A stretch of DNA of 7,348 bases, taken from positions 1 through 7,348 of the forward strand of contig JAHZIE010000091.1 in NCBI GenBank assembly GCA_019419895.1. The letters run 5' to 3'. This document shows positions 1-5,648 of this stretch, piece after piece. How positions within the stretch are numbered: position 1 is the stretch's first letter; each line of letters opens with the position of its first letter. A program made the position numbers and the translations under genes. The notes under the pieces were generated by a model that saw nothing but the letters and a program-made list of their open reading frames with translations, did not search any database and was not told the DNA's origin. Source of the DNA: Clostridiales bacterium. GTDB lineage: Bacteria; Bacillota; Clostridia; Oscillospirales; Acutalibacteraceae.

Positions 1-502
1 AAAAAACAAATGAAAAGCCGATAAAATCGTACATATATTATGTATGAAATGTAAAATACACATGATACATATCTCTATTTTTTCCGTGTTTCGTCCGCGG
101 CTCTTATGATACGCTCCTGACATCCGCCGCCTGTCAAAATTGGAACATCGGAAATCTGGAGGAAGGAAAAGTTTGATTCATGCATAATTCATGCATAAAG
201 GTATAACTATGGATGAATTTTATTTCCTTGTGAAACATACTAAAAGGTTTTGCATGGGGAAAAGGATAAGAGGGTTCAAGGCGTCATACATGTGAAATAA
301 TTAAAGAGAGCAAGCCTGTAAGGGGAAGCGTGTTTGAGCGGAGGGGAAAGAACAGGGAAAAAGGGAAAAGAGAAATATGAGAGGGGGGTGGAAAGGATAG
401 ACATTTAGAGAAAAAGCGGCAGACGGCAAAAGAGAAAACTGGAAAAGAAATAGAAATAAGGCCTCCCTCCATGTCCCTCTGAACAAGATTCTTAGGGGAG
501 GC
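1..502. other. Gene-free AT-rich and purine-rich region
   Basis: I see no credible gene here. The first 110 bases are AT-rich with short inverted repeats such as TACAT/ATGTA around 32-46. From about 300 to 455 the plus strand is strongly purine-rich (runs of GGGAAAAAGGGAAAAG type), which opens long but low-complexity Phe/Leu/Pro/Ser-rich frames on the minus strand that do not look like proteins. A 28-residue frame (209-295, +) has an AAAGG about 7 nt before its ATG but no recognisable content. GCCTCCC (461-467) can pair with GGGAGGC (496-502) in a long-loop hairpin just before the promoter. The 5' part may be the upstream region of a gene outside the window. Confidence 0.5.
177..198. repeat. 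Tandem 11-bp repeat, two copies
   Basis: TTCATGCATAA occurs twice head-to-tail. Each copy contains the self-complementary hexamer ATGCAT, so the pair is also a spaced dyad of palindromes, a layout seen in some operators. No gene that it would control is evident inside the window. Confidence 0.6.
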
Positions 503-531
503 TACACAAAAGGGGAAGGTTTTGGTATAAT
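503..531 (+). promoter_or_regulatory. Predicted sigma-A promoter for the HAD hydrolase
   Basis: The -10 box is a perfect TATAAT (526-531) with an extended -10 TG at 523-524. A weaker -35 match, TACACA (503-508), sits exactly 17 bp upstream. Transcription would start near 538, giving an untranslated leader of about 240 nt before the HAD gene. That leader contains a GGGCGG/CCGCCC hairpin (about 616-637) and the 9-nt-period repeat. Confidence 0.65.
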
Positions 532-663
532 AAAATTTAAGGAAGCGGCATTGGGAAAACGCGCCGCGATTGTTTTCTATGTTTCCGGCGGTTTTCTTCC
601 TCAAAAAGCTTTTTGGGCGGAGCAGGGAGCCGCCCCAGAAAGGAATTGTTTTTTCTACATAAA

Positions 664-744
664 ATGTGCCTCGAATGTCCAATGTGCGAAAAACATTCAA
701 TGTGTATTAAGTGTATAGCGTGCCGCCGAATGTCGCCGATATGT
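664..744. repeat. Degenerate 9-nt-period array, copy 1
   Basis: On the plus strand TGT or TGC recurs at 667, 676, 685, 703, 712 and 721, all in one 9-nt register; the slot at 694 has decayed and a further TGT at 742 is off register. The two arrays in this window share the core AATGTCC(A/G)ATGTG, allowing one mismatch. Because 9 is a multiple of 3, the array opens a 29-residue plus-strand frame (664-753) with Cys at nearly every third residue (MCLECPMC at its start), and a minus-strand frame with His at every third residue. No good ribosome binding site precedes the ATG at 664, so I treat it as a non-coding repeat rather than a gene, but a small Cys-rich peptide is not excluded. Confidence 0.6.
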
Positions 745-780
745 TTGCGGTAGATTAAGAAAAGCAAAGGAGAAACAAAG

Positions 781-1593
781 ATGCAGCAATATCGAATAAT
801 CGCTCTGGATTTAGACGGAACCCTGACAGACAGCGAAAAGAAAATTACCCCCAAAACCAAAGAGGCCCTTCATAGCCTGATAAGGAAAGGCGTCAGGCTT
901 GTCCTGGCCTCCGGAAGGCCGGTATGCGGGATCCTTCCGGTGGCGGAAGAATTGGGGCTTCCCCAGCTGGGCGGCTATATCCTGGCCTTCAACGGGGCGA
1001 GGATGATAGAGTGTCAATCCGGAGAGGTCATAGAAGAAACCTGCCTTTCCACAGGGCAGATGAGAGAAATTCTGGATTTCGTGGAGGAGCAGGAAGCGGT
1101 CTGCCTGACCTATGACGGCGCCGACATCATCAGCGAGCATCCGGAGGACCCTTATGTCCAGCTGGAAGGGAAAATCAACCGGACGACGGTGCGCGGGGTG
1201 GATTCGCTGAAAGAAAAGGCGACAAAACCGGTCAACAAGTACCTGATTGTGGGCAGTCCGGAAAAAATGGAGAGGCTGGAGCTTCAGGCGAAGGAGAGAT
1301 TCGGCCATGAGCTGAGCGTTTTCCGCTCGGAGCCCTATTTTTTGGAAGTTCTGCCAAAGGGGTTGGACAAGGCCAGCGCCCTGGCGCGTCTTTTGGAGAA
1401 AACCGGGGAAGGCAGGGAGAATCTGATGGCCTTTGGAGACGGCTATAACGATATTTCCATGATGTCTTACGCAGGCCTGGGGATCGCCATGGGGAACGCC
1501 CAGGAGGTTGTAAAAAAGGCGGCGGATTATGTGACCCTTTCCAACGATGAGGATGGAATCGCGGCGGCATTGGAGCATTTTCACATGCTGTAG
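781..1593 (+). CDS. Cof-type HAD-superfamily hydrolase (sugar-phosphatase-like)
   Basis: This 270-residue protein is a soluble, Mg2+-dependent phosphatase of the HAD superfamily, Cof/YidA-like subfamily with a C2 cap. Members dephosphorylate sugar phosphates, nucleotides or cofactor phosphates; the substrate cannot be read from sequence. Motif I is DLDGT (residues 10-14: nucleophile D10, acid/base D12), motif II is the serine of ASGR (S44), motif III is the lysine of GLDKASAL (K197), and motif IV is GDGYND (219-224, metal ligands D220 and D224). The cap lies roughly between residues 70 and 190. Length is normal for the family and all catalytic residues are present. The ATG at 781 is supported by AAAGGAG (766-772) at an 8-nt spacing. 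It appears monocistronic, behind a promoter at 503-531 and a long leader. No clear terminator is seen just after the stop. Confidence 0.95.
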   Translation: MQQYRIIALDLDGTLTDSEKKITPKTKEALHSLIRKGVRLVLASGRPVCGILPVAEELGLPQLGGYILAFNGARMIECQSGEVIEETCLSTGQMREILDFVEEQEAVCLTYDGADIISEHPEDPYVQLEGKINRTTVRGVDSLKEKATKPVNKYLIVGSPEKMERLELQAKERFGHELSVFRSEPYFLEVLPKGLDKASALARLLEKTGEGRENLMAFGDGYNDISMMSYAGLGIAMGNAQEVVKKAADYVTLSNDEDGIAAALEHFHML

Positions 1594-1747
1594 GACACCG
1601 GGGAAAGCTTTTTGCCGTCCTCCATTTTCAGGGACAATGGAAGAAAAGTCCGGGGATTTGGAAAGGCGGCGGGCAAAGGGCCTGGAAAATTTAACAAAAG
1701 AAGAGGGGTAATCCCGGCTGTTATAGGGGCATTTTTTAAGTAACGCC
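1594..1747. other. Intergenic spacer after the HAD gene
   Basis: I find no gene here. A short TCCATT/AATGGA hairpin (1621-1641) has no T-run after it, so it is not a convincing terminator. The HAD transcript may end within this spacer by some other means or read on toward the next gene. Confidence 0.4.
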
Positions 1748-1776
1748 TTCCATGTTTTAAAAAATTATGGTATAAT
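1748..1776 (+). promoter_or_regulatory. Predicted extended -10 promoter upstream of the GH94 gene
   Basis: A perfect TATAAT (1771-1776) is preceded by TG one base upstream (TGGTATAAT), the same extended -10 as in the HAD promoter. The -35 position (TTCCAT, 1748-1753) is weak, which an extended -10 can offset. Transcription would begin near 1783 and give a leader of about 425 nt ahead of the GH94 start codon, or a separate RNA if the hairpin at 2043 terminates it. Confidence 0.6.
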
Positions 1777-1782
1777 AGGCAT

Positions 1783-2080
1783 CATGCTCAGGGAATTTTG
1801 TATGCCGTCCGGCACGCGGCGGAAGCCGAACCGCGGAACCGCCCGGCAGGTTCAAGGCTTATGGTATCAAAGCCTTAAAATGAAAGGTTTTAAGATTTTG
1901 TAAAGAATGCCTCTTGGCGTAAAAAGCCTTCCGTCCGCGGTGGCGGCGTCATTCTTCCGGTAAGCGTTAATTTGCGGGGTAATCTTCATAAAAGCCTTAC
2001 GGTTAGGAGATAAGCCCTCCAAAGAATGATTCGTGGTGCGGAGGAGCCGTTTTTCTGTAAAGGCTCCCGGAATTTTTTAA
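1783..2080 (+). ncRNA. Candidate structured leader RNA or small RNA, class unknown
   Basis: Between a good promoter and a terminator-like hairpin lie about 300 nt with many pairing options and no reading frame that looks coding. Hairpins by eye include TGCC/GGCA (1803-1814), AAGGCTT/AAGCCTT (1854-1876) and CCGC/GCGG (1935-1946). A 9-bp helix (GTCATTCTT 1948-1956 with AAGAATGAT 2022-2030) would close a three-way junction holding GTAAG/CTTAC plus CC/GG (1957-1964 with 1996-2002) and GGAG/CTCC (2006-2020). The same CATTCTT could instead pair with an upstream AAGAATG (1903-1909), so a switch between two folds is possible. I recognise none of the common riboswitch or housekeeping RNA motifs. The role is inferred only from position and pairing. 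Confidence 0.4.
2043..2078 (+). terminator. Terminator-like hairpin in the GH94 leader
   Basis: GGAGCC (2043-2048) pairs with GGCTCC (2062-2067) across a 13-nt loop, and six T residues follow at 2073-2078 after a 5-nt spacer. The wide loop and spacer make it a weak intrinsic terminator. It lies between the branched leader and the GH94 gene, as an attenuator would. Confidence 0.4.
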
Positions 2081-2199
2081 CGGTTTTCTCAAAGGGGGAA
2101 GCCGGGAGGTGGAGGCTTTTCCAAAAGCCCTGGCAACTGGCAAAAGAATTCTGTTGTCATTACTATTTATTGATTTGACATAAGTGTAAAGGGAAAGGA
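2081..2199 (+). promoter_or_regulatory. GH94 upstream segment with hairpin, short repeats and RBS
   Basis: GGCTTT/AAAGCC (2114-2129) forms a tight hairpin, followed by two head-to-tail copies of CTGGCAA (2130-2143). TTGACA occurs at 2175-2180 but lacks a matching -10 box before the gene. AAAGGA (2194-2199) is the likely ribosome binding site; it sits 8 nt before the ATG at 2208 and touches the alternative ATG at 2199, favouring the later start. Confidence 0.45.
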
Positions 2200-2207
2200 T
2201 GTTGTAT

Positions 2208-4502
2208 ATGTACCAGTTTCACGATGAGAAAAAAGAAATTACCTTTCAAAAAAGCAATCCGCCGACGCCATGGATGAATTACCTCTCCAACGGGGAGTTC
2301 ACCACTATGATGTCCCAGGCCGGAGGCGGCGTTGCTTTTTATAAGTCCCCCCAAATCTGGCGCATCAACCACTATCGTTTTTTCCATCTGCCCACCGACC
2401 GCAGCGGATTTTATACCTATATCAAGGACGGCGGCAGCTACTGGTGTCCCACCGCGGAGCCGGCCAAGGAAAGGCCGGAAAAATGGCAGGCCACCCATGG
2501 TATGGGATACACGGTATTCGACGCCGAGAAAAACGGTGTGCGCGCCAAGGCCACCTATTTTGTCGGGGAATATGAGAACTGCCTGATTTGGAACCTCCGC
2601 CTTTCCAGCGATACCGACAAAAAGCTCACCATCTTCCCCTATGTGGAACTGGGAATGATGGAATTCCAGCGGGAGCTCCAATGGCAGTGCTATAATAAGC
2701 ATCAGCTTTCCGTCTACACCATGGACGATGTGCTGGTCTATAAATACGGGGTGGAAATGCAGCCCCAGCCGGATAAAACCCCCCTGGTCTATTTCGCGTC
2801 CGATACCCCGATCGCGGGATATGACGGCGACCGGGACGAGTTTGTGGGCAGCTACCGCAGCGAGGAAAACCCCAGGAACGTAGAAGGGGGAAGATGCACC
2901 AATTCCACCCTGGCCGGCGGGGATCCGGTTTTCGCCTTCCAGCTGGATGTGGAGCTGAAAGCGGGGGAAGAAAAGGAAATCAACATCTTCCTGGGCGTAG
3001 CCATGACGGAGGAAAAGATAAAAGAGGCCGTCGCCCGCTGCCGGGAAGAGGGCTTTGTCCAAAGATCCTTTGAAACCCTCAGGGAGCATTGGGATTCCTA
3101 TCTGGGGCGTTTCCAGTGCCAGGTGCCGGATGAGAACGTCCAGCGGATGGTCAATATCTGGAATCCCTACCAGGCGGAGCGGAATTTCCAGTTCTCCCGC
3201 AATATTTCCTATTACGCCACCGGAACCTTCCGCGGGGTCGGCTACCGCGACACCGCCCAGGACATCCTCTCCATGGTGCCCTTTGACGCCGAACGGGCCA
3301 AGGATAAGATCCGCCTGCTGCTGGGGCAGCAGTACCAGGACGGCCACGCCAACCACTATTTCTTCCCCAACGAAGGATTTGACCCGGTGACAACCATCCA
3401 TTCGGACGACCACCTCTGGATTATCATGTCGGTCTATGACGTGGTGATGGAAACCGGATCCACAGAATTCCTTGAGGAGAAGGTGCCCTACTACGACGGG
3501 GGAGAGGCCACCGTCTTTGAGCATTTAAAGAAATCCATCGATTTTACCCGCGCCAATATGGGCAGCCACGGCTTCCCCCTGATGCTCCGTTCCGACTGGA
3601 ACGACATGCTTTACAAGGTCTGCCGCGAGGGCAAAGGGGAAAGCATCTGGACTTCCATGCAGTTCGGCACCGTCCTGCTGAAAATGGAGGAGCTGGCCGG
3701 GCTGATGGGGGAGGACGCCTCCCGCTATGCCAAGCTGTATGAGGAACAGAAGGCTCTGGTGAATTCCATCGGTTGGGACGGCGAGTGGTTCCGCCGCTGC
3801 ATCACCGACGACGGTACCTTCATCGGCTCCAAGGAGCAGCCCCAGGCCAAAATCTGGCTGAATACCCAGTCCTGGTCGGTGCTTTCCGGCATGGGCGACA
3901 GGGAAAAGTCCCGTCAGGCCATGGACAGCGTAAAGAAATATCTGGACACCGAGCTGGGAATTAAGAAAATCGATCCCGCCATGAAGGATTATCCCTCCGC
4001 CGCCGATCCCCTGACCTATTACAACAAGGGCTGCGGGGAAAACGGCTCTGTTTTCTGCCACGCCAACACCTGGGCCATTATCGCCGAGTGCCTGCTGGGC
4101 AATGGGGAAAACGCCTATAAATACTATCACCAGCTTCTTCCCATGGTAGCGCAGCAAAAGGCCGGGGAATGGCGCTACAAAGCGGAGCCCTATGTCTACG
4201 CCTCCAATATTTTCGGGCCGGAAAGCGATAAGTTCGGCCTTGCCAACGTCAGCTGGCTGACGGGCACGGCGGCCTGGATGTATATCGCCGTTACCCAGTA
4301 TATCCTGGGAGTAAAAGCGGCGTGGGAGGGCCTGCGGATTAAGCCCTGCCTGCCGAAGGAGTGGAAGAACGCCGTTGTCACCCGCCGCTTCAGAGGATGC
4401 GATTACACCATTGAGATTGAAAACCACGGCGGTCCGGCCAGGGAAATCGTCATCCCTCACGAGGAAGGCCGCAAGGAGTACCGGGTAAAAATCACACTGT
4501 AA
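2208..4502 (+). CDS. GH94 family disaccharide phosphorylase (cellobiose/chitobiose phosphorylase-like)
   Basis: This 764-residue protein is an inverting glycoside phosphorylase that would cleave a beta-linked disaccharide with inorganic phosphate in the cytoplasm, releasing an alpha-sugar-1-phosphate plus a free sugar and saving one ATP. Family landmarks run in order: an N-terminal beta-sandwich with family-typical segments (PPTPWMNYLSNGEF near residue 18, DRSGFYTYIKD near 64), RGVGYRD (342-348) at the donor site, SDDHLW (399-404), RSDWND (461-466) whose last Asp (D466) matches the catalytic acid of cellobiose phosphorylase, the likely phosphate ligand His in FCHANTW (H618), and WLTGTA (683-688) of the phosphate loop. 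It is shorter than the usual 800 or so residues, mainly because the loop before SDDHLW is trimmed. I chose ATG 2208 over ATG 2199 because of RBS spacing and because MYQFHDE aligns with the family start MxYGxFDD. Which disaccharide it uses is unresolved; cellobiose, chitobiose and cellobionate phosphorylases all share these motifs. Confidence 0.92.
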   Translation: MYQFHDEKKEITFQKSNPPTPWMNYLSNGEFTTMMSQAGGGVAFYKSPQIWRINHYRFFHLPTDRSGFYTYIKDGGSYWCPTAEPAKERPEKWQATHGMGYTVFDAEKNGVRAKATYFVGEYENCLIWNLRLSSDTDKKLTIFPYVELGMMEFQRELQWQCYNKHQLSVYTMDDVLVYKYGVEMQPQPDKTPLVYFASDTPIAGYDGDRDEFVGSYRSEENPRNVEGGRCTNSTLAGGDPVFAFQLDVELKAGEEKEINIFLGVAMTEEKIKEAVARCREEGFVQRSFETLREHWDSYLGRFQCQVPDENVQRMVNIWNPYQAERNFQFSRNISYYATGTFRGVGYRDTAQDILSMVPFDAERAKDKIRLLLGQQYQDGHANHYFFPNEGFDPVTTIHSDDHLWIIMSVYDVVMETGSTEFLEEKVPYYDGGEATVFEHLKKSIDFTRANMGSHGFPLMLRSDWNDMLYKVCREGKGESIWTSMQFGTVLLKMEELAGLMGEDASRYAKLYEEQKALVNSIGWDGEWFRRCITDDGTFIGSKEQPQAKIWLNTQSWSVLSGMGDREKSRQAMDSVKKYLDTELGIKKIDPAMKDYPSAADPLTYYNKGCGENGSVFCHANTWAIIAECLLGNGENAYKYYHQLLPMVAQQKAGEWRYKAEPYVYASNIFGPESDKFGLANVSWLTGTAAWMYIAVTQYILGVKAAWEGLRIKPCLPKEWKNAVVTRRFRGCDYTIEIENHGGPAREIVIPHEEGRKEYRVKITL

Positions 4503-4529
4503 CCGATGAGATTTCCACCGGAAGAAAAA

Positions 4530-4567
4530 GCAATCCCCCGGAAGGAAGCTTCCTTCCGGGGGATTGC
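4530..4567 (-). terminator. 38-bp perfect palindrome after the GH94 gene
   Basis: The 19-base arms are exactly complementary and meet at AAGCTT (4546-4551). The hairpin begins 27 nt after the GH94 stop. Plus-strand RNA would have no U-run after it, whereas minus-strand RNA would be followed by UUUUUCUUCC. By sequence it is therefore a better terminator for leftward transcripts from the Xre side, and at most a hairpin that stabilises the 3' end of the GH94 message. Confidence 0.65.
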
Positions 4568-4593
4568 CGCTGTCTGAGGAACTTGGGCGGAGA

Positions 4594-4702
4594 GCTTTTC
4601 CGCCAAACCAAAAGGAAAAAATCCGCCCGGCTGTTTCGTAAAAACTGGGAAAATTTTTTCTTCCGCCGATAGCGGAACAGTAAGGGGAGAGGGATGGGAG
4701 GA
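4594..4702 (+). repeat. Direct repeat, copy A (left flank of the xre-SLOG cassette)
   Basis: About 109 bp, from GCTTTTCCGC to GGGATGGGAGGA, matches positions 5472-5581 in the same orientation at roughly 85-90 percent identity by eye; the first 44 bases differ at one position and the last 27 are identical. It contains a perfect TTCCGC/GCGGAA hairpin with loop CGATA (4661-4677). I see no terminal inverted repeats, transposase or coding content. Confidence 0.85.
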
Positions 4703-4719
4703 TGCCTTTCCCTGGATGG

Positions 4720-4764
4720 ATAAAAAATAAAGCGGAACACTGACCATTCCGCTTTATTTTTTAT
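4720..4764 (-). terminator. Terminator of the xre gene
   Basis: An 18-bp perfect stem (4720-4737 with 4747-4764) with a 9-nt loop has a GC core (GCGGAA) framed by A/T runs. In minus-strand RNA the 3' arm ends in UUUAUUUUUU, a classic intrinsic terminator. It overlaps the last codons and stop of the Xre gene, a compact arrangement. The symmetric A/T arms could also let it work for rightward transcripts. Confidence 0.8.
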
Positions 4765-4954
4765 ATTCTATGATATCTGAAATTTGGCAATCTAACGCAC
4801 AGCAAATTCTATCAAGAATATCGCTGTCATATCGTTTTACTTTGTTTTTATAATAATTATCGATGATCTGATATTGTATCCCTGTCCTTTTCCCCAGTTC
4901 ATATCTGGTTAAACCATATTTTTCTAACGCTTTATCAACTGTTAATCGAATCAT
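4754..4954 (-). CDS. Small Xre/Cro-type HTH transcriptional regulator
   Basis: This 66-residue protein is almost entirely one Cro/C1-type helix-turn-helix domain. The HTH core is around residues 16-36 (TRYELGKRTGIQYQIIDNYYK has the usual ELGKRTG turn), followed by DSDILDRICCALDCQISDIIEY, the typical last two helices of the fold. There is no extra ligand or dimerisation domain, so it resembles phage Cro-like repressors and antitoxin-type regulators. An AGAGG lies about 12 nt before the ATG, and a strong promoter (TTGTCA-17 bp-TAAAAT) lies just upstream. It diverges from the SLOG gene and very probably binds the 46-bp palindrome between them, repressing that gene and perhaps itself; this is inference from layout. 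The gene is AT-rich compared with its GH94 and methyltransferase neighbours, suggesting acquisition. Confidence 0.9.
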   Translation of the reverse strand: MIRLTVDKALEKYGLTRYELGKRTGIQYQIIDNYYKNKVKRYDSDILDRICCALDCQISDIIEYKK

Positions 4955-4980
4955 AATTATATTCTACCTCTTTTTTATCT

Positions 4981-5009
4981 ATTTTATGAGAGGTATATTC
5001 GATTGACAA
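4981..5009 (-). promoter_or_regulatory. Promoter of xre (leftward)
   Basis: Read on the minus strand, TTGTCA (5009-5004) is followed after exactly 17 bp by TAAAAT (4986-4981). Transcription would start about 20 nt before the xre ATG. The -35 hexamer overlaps the -35 of the opposite promoter by five of six bases. Confidence 0.75.
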
Positions 5010-5031
5010 TTCACATATTTGAGTATATATT
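5003..5031 (+). promoter_or_regulatory. Promoter of the SLOG gene (rightward)
   Basis: A consensus TTGACA (5003-5008) is followed after exactly 17 bp by TATATT (5026-5031), predicting a start near 5038. The -10 box lies inside the left arm of the 46-bp palindrome, so protein bound there should block RNA polymerase. Confidence 0.75.
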
Positions 5032-5057
5032 TATATAAATATATACTCAAATATGTG
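5012..5057. promoter_or_regulatory. 46-bp perfect palindrome, probable Xre operator
   Basis: Two 23-base arms (CACATATTTGAG at the outer left end, centre ATTTAT/ATAAAT) are exactly complementary. The element covers the SLOG -10 box and predicted start site, abuts the shared -35 region, and ends 9 bp before the SLOG ATG. Such length without a mismatch exceeds a single HTH-dimer site; it could hold two dimers or extrude as a cruciform. Since transcription should start near its centre, RNA from the SLOG promoter would carry only the right arm, so it is more likely a DNA site than an RNA hairpin. Confidence 0.75.
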
Positions 5058-5066
5058 GTGGTAAAG

Positions 5067-5429
5067 ATGATTAAACGCATTATTGTTGCTGGGTGCAGGG
5101 ATTATGATGATTATAATGGCGCGAAAGAATTTATAGAAATTTGTATAAAAAAAATCCGGGAAAAATATACTCTTGTTTTCTTATCCGGGGGCTGCAAAGG
5201 GGCAGATAAGTTAGGGGAACGATATGCAATTGAAAATGGTTTTCCTATTGAATATTATCCGGCTCATTGGAAAAGATACGGCAAAAGCGCTGGCCCAAAA
5301 CGAAATTTACAGATGGCTGAAGCGTGCGACTATGTAATTTGTTTTTGGGATGGAAAAAGTCGTGGAACCGCTTCTATGATTTCTATTGCACTAAAATTAA
5401 ATAAGCCTTTAAAAGTAAAAAGGATATAG
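5067..5429 (+). CDS. DUF2493 / YspA-like SLOG-superfamily protein
   Basis: This 120-residue Rossmann-like protein matches the DUF2493 branch of the SLOG (SMF/DprA-LOG) superfamily. Visible motifs are GCRDY (residues 9-13, after the first beta strand IIVAG), SGGCKGADKLGERYA (40-54, the glycine-rich loop and helix), YPAHWKRYGKSAGPKRN (64-80) and WDGKSRGT (94-101, second nucleotide-contact loop). SLOG proteins are thought to bind or process nucleotides or nucleotide-derived ligands, and comparative genomics has placed several families in phage and conflict systems; the role of this one is unknown. The ATG at 5067 with a weak GGTGG upstream is preferred, because a TTG start at 5019 would lie upstream of the predicted transcription start. 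No effector or membrane partner is encoded beside it; its only partner is the divergent Xre. It is AT-rich, like Xre and unlike the flanks. Confidence 0.88.
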   Translation: MIKRIIVAGCRDYDDYNGAKEFIEICIKKIREKYTLVFLSGGCKGADKLGERYAIENGFPIEYYPAHWKRYGKSAGPKRNLQMAEACDYVICFWDGKSRGTASMISIALKLNKPLKVKRI

Positions 5430-5471
5430 GGAATCTCCTGTACAAAATAAAGAAGATAGAAAAGGCAGGGG

Positions 5472-5581
5472 GCTTTTCCGCTAAACCAAAAGGAAAAAAT
5501 CCGCCCGGCTGTTTCTTAAGAAGCTGGGAAGCTTTTTCGTTCTGCCGATATTGGAACAGTAAGGGGAGAGGGATGGGAGGA
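5472..5581 (+). repeat. Direct repeat, copy B (right flank of the xre-SLOG cassette)
   Basis: The same unit as positions 4594-4702, in direct orientation, starting 878 bp further on. Differences cluster in the middle (5516-5553). Here AAGAAGCT pairs with AGCTTTTT (5518-5537), which could act as a weak terminator for the SLOG gene; the equivalent stretch in copy A has only A/T pairing. The CGATA-loop hairpin is weakened to two G-U pairs and one mismatch. Confidence 0.85.
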
Positions 5582-5587
5582 AGGCAA

Positions 5588-5621
5588 AGGGGAAGGGGCC
5601 ATATTTCATGCCCCTTCCCCT
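5588..5621 (-). terminator. Hairpin downstream of the methyltransferase gene
   Basis: A perfect 12-bp stem, whose core is GGGGAAGGGGC with GCCCCTTCCCC, has a 10-nt loop. Minus-strand RNA would continue with only a short U-run (UUUGCC), so it is a modest intrinsic terminator for the leftward methyltransferase message. It lies about 70 nt past that gene's stop. Confidence 0.5.
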
Positions 5622-5648
5622 GATAAAAAGCGAATTGCGGGTAATATG

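Noticed and set aside
106..137. Leftward promoter (TTGACA at 137-132, TATCAT at 111-106).
   Set aside because: The 20-bp spacer is too long for a normal sigma-A promoter and no downstream gene is visible.
664..744. CRISPR-like array.
   Set aside because: Units are 9 nt with no repeat/spacer structure and no cas genes.
811..1584. Long minus-strand frame opposite the HAD gene.
   Set aside because: It is an antisense shadow of a gene with complete HAD motifs; its translation has no recognisable domain.
1643..1656. GAAAAGTCCGGGG resembles the GAGGAAAGUCC start of RNase P RNA.
   Set aside because: The partner segments (ACAGAA and the matching P4 strand) are absent and it lies upstream of the promoter.
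1831..1844. Minus-strand GGGCGGTTCCGCGG resembles the T-box motif GGGTGGTACCGCGG.
   Set aside because: The invariant UGGN bulge is changed to CGGU, no leftward synthetase or amino-acid gene follows, and no specifier stem is seen.
2163..3524. 453-codon minus-strand frame, and another at 3525-4460, opposite the GH94 gene.
   Set aside because: Both are antisense shadows produced by GC-rich third positions; the plus-strand protein shows all GH94 motifs.
5019..5066. TTG start giving the SLOG protein 16 extra residues.
   Set aside because: It lies within the palindrome and upstream of the predicted transcription start, and the added residues are low-complexity and not part of the DUF2493 fold.
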